Shown: one piece after another, positions 1-5,701 of the stretch
Layout: the number at the start of each line of letters is the position of its first letter
How positions within the stretch are numbered: the stretch's first letter is position 1
NCBI GenBank assembly: GCA_903954205.1
Contig: CAJBMR010000084.1
Location: 1-7,047 of the forward strand
DNA: 7,047 nucleotides
Origin: an uncultured bacterium
Lineage (GTDB): Bacteria > Actinomycetota > Actinomycetes > S36-B12
Reading direction: 5' to 3'
The notes under the pieces: model-generated
The model's input: only the letters and a program-made list of their open reading frames with translations
Database searches by the model: none
Told to the model about the DNA's origin: nothing
Position numbers and translations under genes: made by a program

Positions 1-513
1 CAGCAGAGCGGGCTGCCACGACTCCATCCCGTCCATGCCCTGCTGCGGGAAAAGGAAATCCTTGGGCGCCGGCTGACCCGACATGCGCGCGACGGGACCG
101 CCCGCATCTATCCACCAGTAAACGATGCCGAAGCTGAGCACGTTGACGATGAGGACCGCGAAGCCGGCAAGGAGCAGGGCTGCGCCTGACTCGGTGAAGC
201 CGTTGACCAGGTTGATGAGCAGCAAGACTGCGTTCATCACGCTTGCGAGCACGAGGAAGACGAGGAAGGCCGTCATGGTCCCTGTGACGAGGCGCTTGCC
301 GTCACCGGCAATGAGGTAGAGGCCGGCGACGATGGGGATGCCGGCGAGCTCGATGAAGGGGACGAGCCAGGTCGGGCCGATCGTGACGACGTCGGGGAGG
401 GGCAGTTGCAGTGCGACGATGACGACGACGATGAAGGCCACCCAGATGAGTGACGCCCGGAAGGAGCGGCGCTGGTCCGGAGTGAGGCCCGAGGTCCCGG
501 GCGGCATCGGCAT
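1..513 (-). CDS. Integral membrane protein, C-terminus cut by the window edge
   Basis: The minus strand reads open from ATG at 513 to the left edge, giving 171 codons with no stop. Hydrophobic stretches at about residues 20-38, 47-69, 79-103 and 110-135 look like four transmembrane helices. After the fourth come a YWWIDAGGP motif (132-140) and a DFLFPQQ motif (152-158). This combination recalls actinobacterial multi-pass membrane proteins often annotated as hypothetical or DUF1345-like, but I cannot confirm the family and no function can be given. The start is well defined: an in-frame TAG lies four codons upstream, and a TAGGTT box ends 6 nt before the ATG, with no ribosome binding site, so the mRNA is probably leaderless. 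ATG at 507 is a less likely alternative start. The missing C-terminus lies outside the window. Confidence 0.85.
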   Translation of the reverse strand, partial: MPMPPGTSGLTPDQRRSFRASLIWVAFIVVVIVALQLPLPDVVTIGPTWLVPFIELAGIPIVAGLYLIAGDGKRLVTGTMTAFLVFLVLASVMNAVLLLINLVNGFTESGAALLLAGFAVLIVNVLSFGIVYWWIDAGGPVARMSGQPAPKDFLFPQQGMDGMESWQPALL

Positions 514-519
514 GAGGCG

Positions 520-525
520 AACCTA
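520..525 (-). promoter_or_regulatory. -10 box TAGGTT of a probable leaderless promoter
   Basis: On the minus strand TAGGTT is followed by 6 nt and then the ATG of the membrane protein. A -10 hexamer at this distance places transcription initiation at or beside the start codon. No -35 element is evident. The same TAGNNT-N6-start layout recurs at three other genes in the window. Confidence 0.6.
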
Positions 526-586
526 GCGGCTTCGAGGATGCCGCACCGTGCATCCGCGGTAGACACCGGGCTGCCGGGCGAGGACC

Positions 587-1252
587 ATGGCCGTCATGCC
601 GAAATGGGCCGTGGCTGCCGGGGCAGTTGCTCTCGTGGTTCTCCTGGTGGCGGCCGGGATCTGGGCGACGCGAGCGGAGAGCGAGCCTGCGGCGGGCCCG
701 AGTGCCTCCGCGACCCAGACCTCGCCCACTCGGCCGCCGACGCCCACCCCGACACCGACTCCGGAGATCATCCTGTGGGCCGGCGAGGTGTGCGCCGCCC
801 GTGACGCACTCATCGCCAGTGTCGTCGACGTCGCGGGCTCGTTGGAATACGACCCCGAGGATCCTGCTTCCATCGGAGAGCAATTCCAGCAGCAGATTCC
901 CGGGCAACTTGATGGCGTCGAGGCTGCTGCCGACGAACTCGGTACCGCGCTCGGTGGGATTCCGATCGATTACGTCGATGCCGCAGTGGCCATTCCGGTC
1001 CTTCAAGAGCGCCTCGGCGCCTTGGGTGTGGCCAAAGACGAGGCGATGGGACACATTGACGCGGCTCAAGGAGCAGGGGATCCCGTCTCCGCCGGACTGG
1101 AGTGGCTGAGGGCTGCCGCGGCTGCCAAGTCCACCTACGACGCCGGTGTTCTCGTCAAGGATTCCCTGGGCGAACTCGTCGGCTCGGCCGACGGTGACAT
1201 CCGAGATGCCTTCGCCACCTCGCCGAGGTGCTCCAGTGTGGACTTGGGCTGA
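587..1252 (+). CDS. Membrane-anchored extracytoplasmic protein of unknown function
   Basis: This 221-residue protein has one N-terminal hydrophobic segment at about residues 8-27. A linker rich in Pro, Thr, Ser and Ala follows (31-59), ending in alternating Pro-Thr, then a mostly alpha-helical domain (about 60-221). Such a linker is typical of proteins held on the outer face of the membrane. The domain has exactly two cysteines, C69 near its start and C215 near its end, which could form a disulfide closing a helical bundle. I see no catalytic motif and do not recognise the family. ATG 587 and ATG 596 are both possible starts: a GAGGA sequence at 580-584 lies 2 nt before the first and 11 nt before the second. 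Unlike several neighbours it has no -10 box directly before the start. The next gene begins 18 nt after the stop. Confidence 0.82.
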   Translation: MAVMPKWAVAAGAVALVVLLVAAGIWATRAESEPAAGPSASATQTSPTRPPTPTPTPTPEIILWAGEVCAARDALIASVVDVAGSLEYDPEDPASIGEQFQQQIPGQLDGVEAAADELGTALGGIPIDYVDAAVAIPVLQERLGALGVAKDEAMGHIDAAQGAGDPVSAGLEWLRAAAAAKSTYDAGVLVKDSLGELVGSADGDIRDAFATSPRCSSVDLG

Positions 1253-1258
1253 CCCACC

Positions 1259-1264
1259 TAGGCT
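1259..1264 (+). promoter_or_regulatory. -10 box TAGGCT of a probable leaderless promoter
   Basis: TAGGCT lies 6 nt before the ATG at 1271 and just after the stop of the preceding gene. There is no ribosome binding site in the 18-nt gap. The box suggests the decarboxylase-like gene has its own promoter rather than depending only on read-through. Confidence 0.6.
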
Positions 1265-1270
1265 GCCCCT

Positions 1271-2044
1271 ATGTCACTGACGAACGTCCTCGACGAGGGT
1301 TCCCTTCGCGTCGTCACCATGGCGCATGCTGAGCGTCGCAATGCCCTCAGCCACACCATGGCCGACGAGCTCACCGCAGCGATCGAGGGAGCGGAGTGTC
1401 GAGTCCTGATCCTCCGGGCTGAGCCGGGCGTGAGCACATGGTCGGCGGGGCATGACATCGACGACCTGCCCACCGATGGCCAGGATCCGCTTGCCTGGAC
1501 CTCGCCTGTCGAGCACCTCGTGCGCGCTGTGCGCGCCGCACCCTTCCCTGTCATCGCCGCTGTCGAGGGCGGCGCCTGGGGAGCGGCGTGCAACCTGGCC
1601 TTCGCCTGCGACCTCATCGTGGCCACGCGCGCGGCCACCTTCGCCATCACACCCGCCCGCCTCGGCGTGCCGTATCACACCGACGGTGTCGCGCAGTTCC
1701 TCGGAGCGGTGCCACTCAACGTCGCCAAGGAGATGTTCCTTACGGCCCAGCCCCTGGCTGCGGACTCCCCGCAACTCGCAGGGACCGTCACCCGTCTCGC
1801 TGATGACAGCGCCTCATTCGAGGCCGCCTGGCGCTCCTTGGCCGAGCGCATCGCCTCCCTGGCGCCCCTGTCGATCCGGGCCATCAAGGCGGAGATGAAT
1901 GCGCTCACCGATGCACGACCGCTGGAAAGCGGGACCTTCGAGCGACTCACCGCGCTGCGGCGCACGGCCTGGACGAGCGCCGACTACGCCGAGGGGATTG
2001 CTGCCTTCCGTGAGCGGCGTGATCCTCGCTTCGCAGGTGAGTGA
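1271..2044 (+). CDS. scpB: Crotonase-superfamily protein, probable methylmalonyl-CoA decarboxylase
   Basis: The 257-residue protein belongs to the enoyl-CoA hydratase/isomerase superfamily and most resembles E. coli methylmalonyl-CoA decarboxylase (ScpB/YgfG, 261 residues), which converts methylmalonyl-CoA to propionyl-CoA and CO2. Shared features recalled from that protein are SAGHDI-x2-LP-x2-G-x-DPL (58-74), VEGGAWGA (98-105), TPARLGVPY (127-135) and a C-terminal DYAEGIAAF-x-E-x-R-x-P/D-x-F pattern. H61 and Y135 match the E. coli active-site His and Tyr at a constant offset of 5. The two glutamates used by true enoyl-CoA hydratases are absent: N108 and A129 occupy the corresponding places. 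This argues against hydratase activity. No mutase (scpA), carboxylase or CoA-transferase (scpC) gene is nearby, so substrate and pathway are inferred. The ATG follows a TAGGCT box by 6 nt. A different acyl-CoA decarboxylase or isomerase role remains possible. Confidence 0.8.
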   Translation: MSLTNVLDEGSLRVVTMAHAERRNALSHTMADELTAAIEGAECRVLILRAEPGVSTWSAGHDIDDLPTDGQDPLAWTSPVEHLVRAVRAAPFPVIAAVEGGAWGAACNLAFACDLIVATRAATFAITPARLGVPYHTDGVAQFLGAVPLNVAKEMFLTAQPLAADSPQLAGTVTRLADDSASFEAAWRSLAERIASLAPLSIRAIKAEMNALTDARPLESGTFERLTALRRTAWTSADYAEGIAAFRERRDPRFAGE

Positions 2045-2055
2045 CCCTGCTGGTT

Positions 2056-2061
2056 GAATGT
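2056..2061 (+). promoter_or_regulatory. Weak -10-like hexamer GAATGT before the transporter
   Basis: GAATGT ends 7 nt before ATG 2069 and keeps the A at position 2 and T at position 6 of the TANNNT consensus, but not the first T. It would fit a leaderless transcript starting at ATG 2069. It is too degenerate to be secure, and co-transcription with the upstream gene (24-nt gap) is equally plausible. Confidence 0.25.
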
Positions 2062-2068
2062 TGGCCCG

Positions 2069-2743
2069 ATGAGTAGCCCACACAGCACGCACTTCGCGGC
2101 GACCAGCCGGAGCCTCTACCCGGTCATCGTCGGTGTCTTCGTCGGCCTGCTGCTCATCTCCAACATCGGTGCCGTGAAGCTCATCGAGTTCGGGCCGATC
2201 ATCACCGATGGTGGGGTCTTCCTCTTCCCCCTCGTCTACATCGCTGGCGACATCCTGAGCGAGGTCTACGGCTTCAAGGCTGCGCGCAAGGCGATCTTCA
2301 TCGGCTTCGCGATGTCGATCCTCGCGGCGCTCACCTTCTGGCTCGTGCAGATCTCGCCGCAGGCCGAGGCGTGGGACAACCAGGAGGCATTCGAGTCGGT
2401 GCTGGGCTTCGTCCCTCGGATCGTGCTCGCGAGCGTGGCCGGCTACCTCGTGGGACAGCTCCTCAACGCCTGGGTGCTGGTCAAGATCAAGGAGCGCACC
2501 CAGGAGAAGGCGCTGTGGCTACGCCTCCTCGGATCCACCGCCGTGGGTGAATTCGCCGACACGATCGTCTTCTGCACCATCGCCTTCTACGGCGTGATCA
2601 CCGGTGAGGAGTTCCTCATCTACGTCGCGTTCGGCTTCGCCTACAAGACTCTGATCGAGATCGTGCTCCTGCCGCTGTCCTATGCCGTCATCGGCTGGGT
2701 CAAGCGGCGTGAGCCGACCTACGCCGATGCGGTGCCCGCGTAG
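2069..2743 (+). CDS. yhhQ: YhhQ-family queuosine precursor transporter (VUT family)
   Basis: This inner-membrane protein belongs to the YhhQ/DUF165 (vitamin uptake transporter) family. The E. coli member takes up the 7-deazaguanines preQ0 and preQ1 for queuosine synthesis. Counting from ATG 2069 (224 residues), six hydrophobic segments lie at about 17-33, 48-62, 74-94, 117-136, 152-175 and 184-205. Family motifs include SNI-x4-K (31-37), FPL-x-Y-x2-GDILSEVYG (53-68), QLLNA (130-134) and GEFADT-x2-F (160-168). The reading frame is also open from TTG 2054, which would add five residues; ATG 2069 is preferred because the motif spacing needs no extension and TTG has no ribosome binding site. The 3' end overlaps tgt by 25 bp on the opposite strand. 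Tgt uses the kind of base this transporter imports, which strongly supports the assignment. The exact substrate (preQ0, preQ1 or queuine) cannot be read from the sequence. Confidence 0.93.
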   Translation: MSSPHSTHFAATSRSLYPVIVGVFVGLLLISNIGAVKLIEFGPIITDGGVFLFPLVYIAGDILSEVYGFKAARKAIFIGFAMSILAALTFWLVQISPQAEAWDNQEAFESVLGFVPRIVLASVAGYLVGQLLNAWVLVKIKERTQEKALWLRLLGSTAVGEFADTIVFCTIAFYGVITGEEFLIYVAFGFAYKTLIEIVLLPLSYAVIGWVKRREPTYADAVPA

Positions 2744-3921
2744 TAGCGCCCGAGGAAGTCCTCGCGCATCGCATCGAAGTCACCGCGCTCGATCGCGGCG
2801 CGCATTCCATCGACGAGTCTCACTGTGAAGCGCACGTTGTGAATCGTCGCGAGCGTGGACGCGATCATCTCCTTCGCCTTGAAGGCGTGATGGAGGTAAG
2901 CGCGGGTGTAGTGCGTGCAGGTGTAGCAGTCGCACTCGGCGTCGATCGGCTCGAAGGAGCGCTTATGGGCGCTGGTGAGGAGATTGAAGCGCCCCACGGG
3001 CGTGTAAACCGCCGAGTTGCGCGCCTCGCGCGAAGGGGAGACGCAGTCGAAGGTGTCGGCTCCCGCGGCTACCCCCGCAAAGAGGTCGCCCGGCTCCCCG
3101 ATGCCCAGCAGGTGCCGCGGCCTGCCCTCCGGCAGCTCCTCCGTCACCCAGCCGACGATGTCGGAGAGGTTGCGCTTCTCGATTGCACCGCCGATGCCGT
3201 AGCCGTCGAAGTGCATGGCACCCAGGTCGCGTGCCGCTGTACGCCGTAGGTCCTCGTACTGCGCACCCTGGATAACTCCGTAGAGCGCCTGGTAGGGCCG
3301 ATCGGGGGAGCGCAGGCGATCGTGCTCGACGATGCAGCGTTCGGCCCACAGGCGCGTGCGCTCCAGCGACATCACCTGATAGTCACGTGTGTTGTTGAGG
3401 GTCGTCAGTTCGTCGAAGGCGAACGCAATGTCTGCGCCGATGGCTGCCTGCACCTGCATCGACACCTCGGGTGTGAAGCGGTGCTCGGAGCCGTCGAGGT
3501 GGGAGCGGAAGGTCACGCCATCGTCGTCAACTCGGGCGAGGCGCTCCTTGCCCTCGGCGATGACGTCGTCATCGCGCTGACCGGAATCCATGGCCAGGAC
3601 CTTCTTGAAGCCAGCGCCCAGGGACAGCACCTGGAAGCCGCCGCTGTCGGTGAAGGTGGGGCCATCCCAGTGCATGAATGCGCCCAGCCCCCCGGCCTCC
3701 TCGACGATGGCGGGGCCGGGCTGCAGATAGAGGTGATAGGCGTTGGCGAGGACGGCTTGCGCGCCCAGGTCCCGCACCGTCTCGGGGAGCAGGGCCTTGA
3801 CTGTCGCCTTTGTGCCGACGGGGATGAAGGCCGGCGTGCGGATCTCTCCGTGCGGCGTACGGATCACACCGGTGCGCGCCGCTCCGCTACGCGCACCGAT
3901 GGTGAAGCCGAACCCGGTCAT
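2719..3921 (-). CDS. tgt: tRNA-guanine(34) transglycosylase (Tgt)
   Basis: Tgt exchanges guanine at wobble position 34 of GUN-anticodon tRNAs for a 7-deazaguanine, a step in queuosine formation. The 400-residue protein shows TDSGGFQ with D92, FAFDE with D170, GVIQG with Q218, IGG (243-245) and DTFDC with the probable nucleophile D292. The zinc site is C330, C332, C335 and H361. It is about 25 residues longer than E. coli Tgt because of an insertion at about 105-133 (KKVLAMDSG to ERLARVDDDG), a feature I associate with actinobacterial Tgts. The canonical LAVGE loop after the GG pair is shortened by about three residues and reads AIEKRN, and canonical MPTRNARNG reads SPSREARNS. This may change which base is accepted. 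The ATG has no Shine-Dalgarno sequence. The gene faces yhhQ and overlaps its 3' end, and is divergent from the hydrolase. Confidence 0.96.
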   Translation of the reverse strand: MTGFGFTIGARSGAARTGVIRTPHGEIRTPAFIPVGTKATVKALLPETVRDLGAQAVLANAYHLYLQPGPAIVEEAGGLGAFMHWDGPTFTDSGGFQVLSLGAGFKKVLAMDSGQRDDDVIAEGKERLARVDDDGVTFRSHLDGSEHRFTPEVSMQVQAAIGADIAFAFDELTTLNNTRDYQVMSLERTRLWAERCIVEHDRLRSPDRPYQALYGVIQGAQYEDLRRTAARDLGAMHFDGYGIGGAIEKRNLSDIVGWVTEELPEGRPRHLLGIGEPGDLFAGVAAGADTFDCVSPSREARNSAVYTPVGRFNLLTSAHKRSFEPIDAECDCYTCTHYTRAYLHHAFKAKEMIASTLATIHNVRFTVRLVDGMRAAIERGDFDAMREDFLGRYYAGTASA

Positions 3922-3928
3922 GGAGGAC

Positions 3929-3934
3929 AGGATG
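3929..3934 (-). promoter_or_regulatory. Candidate -10 hexamer CATCCT for tgt
   Basis: On the minus strand CATCCT is followed by 7 nt and the tgt ATG. It keeps A2 and T6 of TANNNT but begins with C. It is offered only because no ribosome binding site is present and the neighbours use the same geometry. Confidence 0.25.
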
Positions 3935-3964
3935 CCAGGGCCGGGTGCGTGGCCCGACGGGGTC

Positions 3965-3970
3965 TAGTCT
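3965..3970 (+). promoter_or_regulatory. -10 box TAGTCT of a probable leaderless promoter
   Basis: TAGTCT is followed by CGCTAC and then GTG at 3977, a spacing of 6 nt. It lies in the 55-bp gap between the divergent tgt and hydrolase genes. There is no Shine-Dalgarno sequence before the GTG, so this box also decides the start choice. Confidence 0.6.
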
Positions 3971-3976
3971 CGCTAC

Positions 3977-4867
3977 GTGAGCCTCATCGAGACGATCGAC
4001 GGTGTCGATGTCGAGCACCGCGACATCCTCACCAATGGCATTCGCCTGCACTGCGCCCTTGCCGGTCCTGAGGAAGGCCCCCTCGTCATCGCCCTGCACG
4101 GATTCCCGGAGTTCTGGCGCGGCATGGCGGGCCCGGTTGTGGCGCTGGCGCGAGCGGGCTTCCGTGTGGTGGCCCCCGACCAGCGGGGCTACGGCACGAG
4201 CGAGAAGCCCGAGGGCATCGATGCCTATCGCATCGAGGAGATCAGCGCCGACGCCGCAGGACTTGTAGCAGCACTCGGCCGGGATCGGGCCTTCGTCGTC
4301 GGTCACGACTGGGGTGCGGCGGTCGCATGGTGGCTCGGTCTCACCCGGCCCGACCTGGTGGAGAAGCTCGTCGTCGCCAACGTCCCGCATCCGAGCGTCT
4401 TCGCTCGCGAGGTCAAGGGCAACAAGAAGCAATTGCGCAAGAGTTGGTACATCTTCGCGATCCAGGCTCCGTGGCTCCCTGAGCGCTTGGCCTTCGGCAA
4501 GCGGATGCGTGGTCGCTTCGCGCGCACGATCGCCAAGACCGGCAATCCCGGCTCCTTCGACGCGCGCTATCTCGAGCAGCTTGAGGACGCATGGAGCCAT
4601 CCGGGCGCGGGCACGGGAATGATGAATTGGTATCGCGCGTCCGTGCGGCGGCGCCCGGAGCGTCTTACTGACAAGCGCGTGCACGTGCCCACGCTCATCA
4701 TCTGGGGGCGACGCGATGTGGCGCTGAGCGACACGATGGTGGAGCCGAGTGCGGCCCTGTGCGATGACGTCCGCGTGGAGTTCTTCGATGACGCGACCCA
4801 CTGGGTGCTGCACGACGAACCGGAGCGCACGAGCCGACTCATCGTCGACTTCCTCTCCGCGCCCTAG
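3977..4867 (+). CDS. Alpha/beta-hydrolase, epoxide-hydrolase-like
   Basis: The 296-residue protein has the alpha/beta-hydrolase fold with an aspartate nucleophile. Visible motifs are the oxyanion loop HGFPEFW (41-47), DQRGYGTSEKP (68-78), the nucleophile elbow GHDWGA with D111 (109-114), the acid in IIWGRRD (D247) and the histidine in ATHW (H275). The Asp elbow excludes ordinary serine esterases and leaves epoxide hydrolases and haloalkane or fluoroacetate dehalogenases. The lid favours an epoxide hydrolase: SWYIFAIQAPWLPE (156-169) and MNWYRA (216-221) supply Y158 and Y219, matching the two ring-opening tyrosines of soluble epoxide hydrolases. It should be cytosolic, as no signal peptide is seen. 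The natural substrate is unknown. The GTG start follows TAGTCT by 6 nt. Its TAG stop directly touches the stop of the opposing DUF1028 gene, with no room for a separate terminator. Confidence 0.88.
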   Translation: MSLIETIDGVDVEHRDILTNGIRLHCALAGPEEGPLVIALHGFPEFWRGMAGPVVALARAGFRVVAPDQRGYGTSEKPEGIDAYRIEEISADAAGLVAALGRDRAFVVGHDWGAAVAWWLGLTRPDLVEKLVVANVPHPSVFAREVKGNKKQLRKSWYIFAIQAPWLPERLAFGKRMRGRFARTIAKTGNPGSFDARYLEQLEDAWSHPGAGTGMMNWYRASVRRRPERLTDKRVHVPTLIIWGRRDVALSDTMVEPSAALCDDVRVEFFDDATHWVLHDEPERTSRLIVDFLSAP

Positions 4868-5701
4868 TCAGCGTGCGGTGGCCCGCTCCTCGAGATAGGC
4901 GAGGACAACCGGGTCGATGGCGCCCGGCACGAGCCGCTCCTCGAGGTTCTCCACCCCTGCCGCGTGCTCGAGCGCCCGAGTGAGATCCGGGTCGCCGTAG
5001 CCCAGGGTGTCGAGCGCTCGGCGCAACCGGTCGGCTGCCTCGCCCTCCAGGGGCCAGGTCTCGGTGGGCTTGCCGAAGAGCAGGTCGTGGATGCGCAGCA
5101 GTCGCCCGAGCTCGACGACAGGATCGGGATGGTCGTCGACGCGCAGGTCGACGGCGATGTCGCTGCCGCCGCCGTAGCCGGCACCCGCTCCACCGACGAG
5201 GAGCGCTGCGCTCTGACGGCCGCGGGAGTCGCCGCCGGCGCGGTCGCCGGCAAGGAGTGCCACGTGCAACCGCAGTGCCAGGGGATCCGCAGGATCGCTC
5301 GCGAGGAAGGCGCGCTCCATCTCACTCACCACGTCTGCTCCGGTGAGGATGTTGCCCTGGATGGCATAACCCGGACCGATGATGCCCCCCGCCCACGGCA
5401 GGCAGTCCTCACCCGTGAAACTCGCGGCGCCACCGCGTCCGTCGATGATCCCGGCTTGCCGCTGCGCGCGGCCATCGTCGGCCAGGACAAGTGCCTCAAG
5501 TGCTTCATGTGCGGTGCGCCCCTCGGCGAGCAGCGCGAATCCGTCGGGAAGGTAGCGCAGATTGGCGAAGGACTGCGTGGCGATGGCACCGAGTGGGGCG
5601 CGCACTCCCGGAACTACCGCACCCGCGGCGAGGAACTTGCTCGCGACTGCCACACCCCAGCGCTGCCCGTCAGCGCTGCGAGCGACGATGGAGAAGGTCA
5701 T
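4868..5701 (-). CDS. DUF1028 family protein (Ntn-hydrolase-like) with possible C-terminal peptidoglycan-binding domain
   Basis: The 277-residue protein matches the DUF1028 family in order: TFSIVARSADGQRWGVAVAS (2-21), GAIATQSFANLRY (38-50), the GEDCLPWAGG and QGN region (97-117), AGGDSRGRQSAALL (155-168) and DLRVDDHPDPVVEL (185-198). The fold is considered related to Ntn hydrolases, but the biochemical role is not established. Residues from about 217 (LGYGDPDL, ENLEER, AIDPVVLAYL) resemble the small putative peptidoglycan-binding domain often attached to DUF1028, although no signal peptide is present. The frame is open up to 5860, but family similarity begins exactly at MTFSIVA, so ATG 5701 is the start. 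This ATG overlaps the TGA of the upstream gene (ATGA), suggesting translational coupling. A TACTCT hexamer 5 nt before it could also act as an internal leaderless promoter. Confidence 0.93.
   Translation of the reverse strand: MTFSIVARSADGQRWGVAVASKFLAAGAVVPGVRAPLGAIATQSFANLRYLPDGFALLAEGRTAHEALEALVLADDGRAQRQAGIIDGRGGAASFTGEDCLPWAGGIIGPGYAIQGNILTGADVVSEMERAFLASDPADPLALRLHVALLAGDRAGGDSRGRQSAALLVGGAGAGYGGGSDIAVDLRVDDHPDPVVELGRLLRIHDLLFGKPTETWPLEGEAADRLRRALDTLGYGDPDLTRALEHAAGVENLEERLVPGAIDPVVLAYLEERATAR

Noticed and set aside
747..765. Pro-Thr coding tandem repeat as a possible microsatellite
   Set aside because: It is short, in frame and explained by a Pro-Thr linker after a membrane anchor.
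302..1069. Long minus-strand open frame of 255 codons
   Set aside because: It runs antisense through the better-supported gene at 587-1252 and the divergent promoter region. Its Arg/Gly/Pro-rich low-complexity composition is typical of a high-GC shadow frame.
3322..4071. Long plus-strand open frame of 249 codons opposite tgt
   Set aside because: It is antisense to the fully conserved Tgt sequence, lacks recognisable motifs and runs across the divergent promoter region.
3887..4813. Minus-strand open frame of 308 codons opposite the alpha/beta-hydrolase
   Set aside because: The plus-strand hydrolase has all catalytic motifs in order; the antisense frame is explained by GC-rich codon bias.
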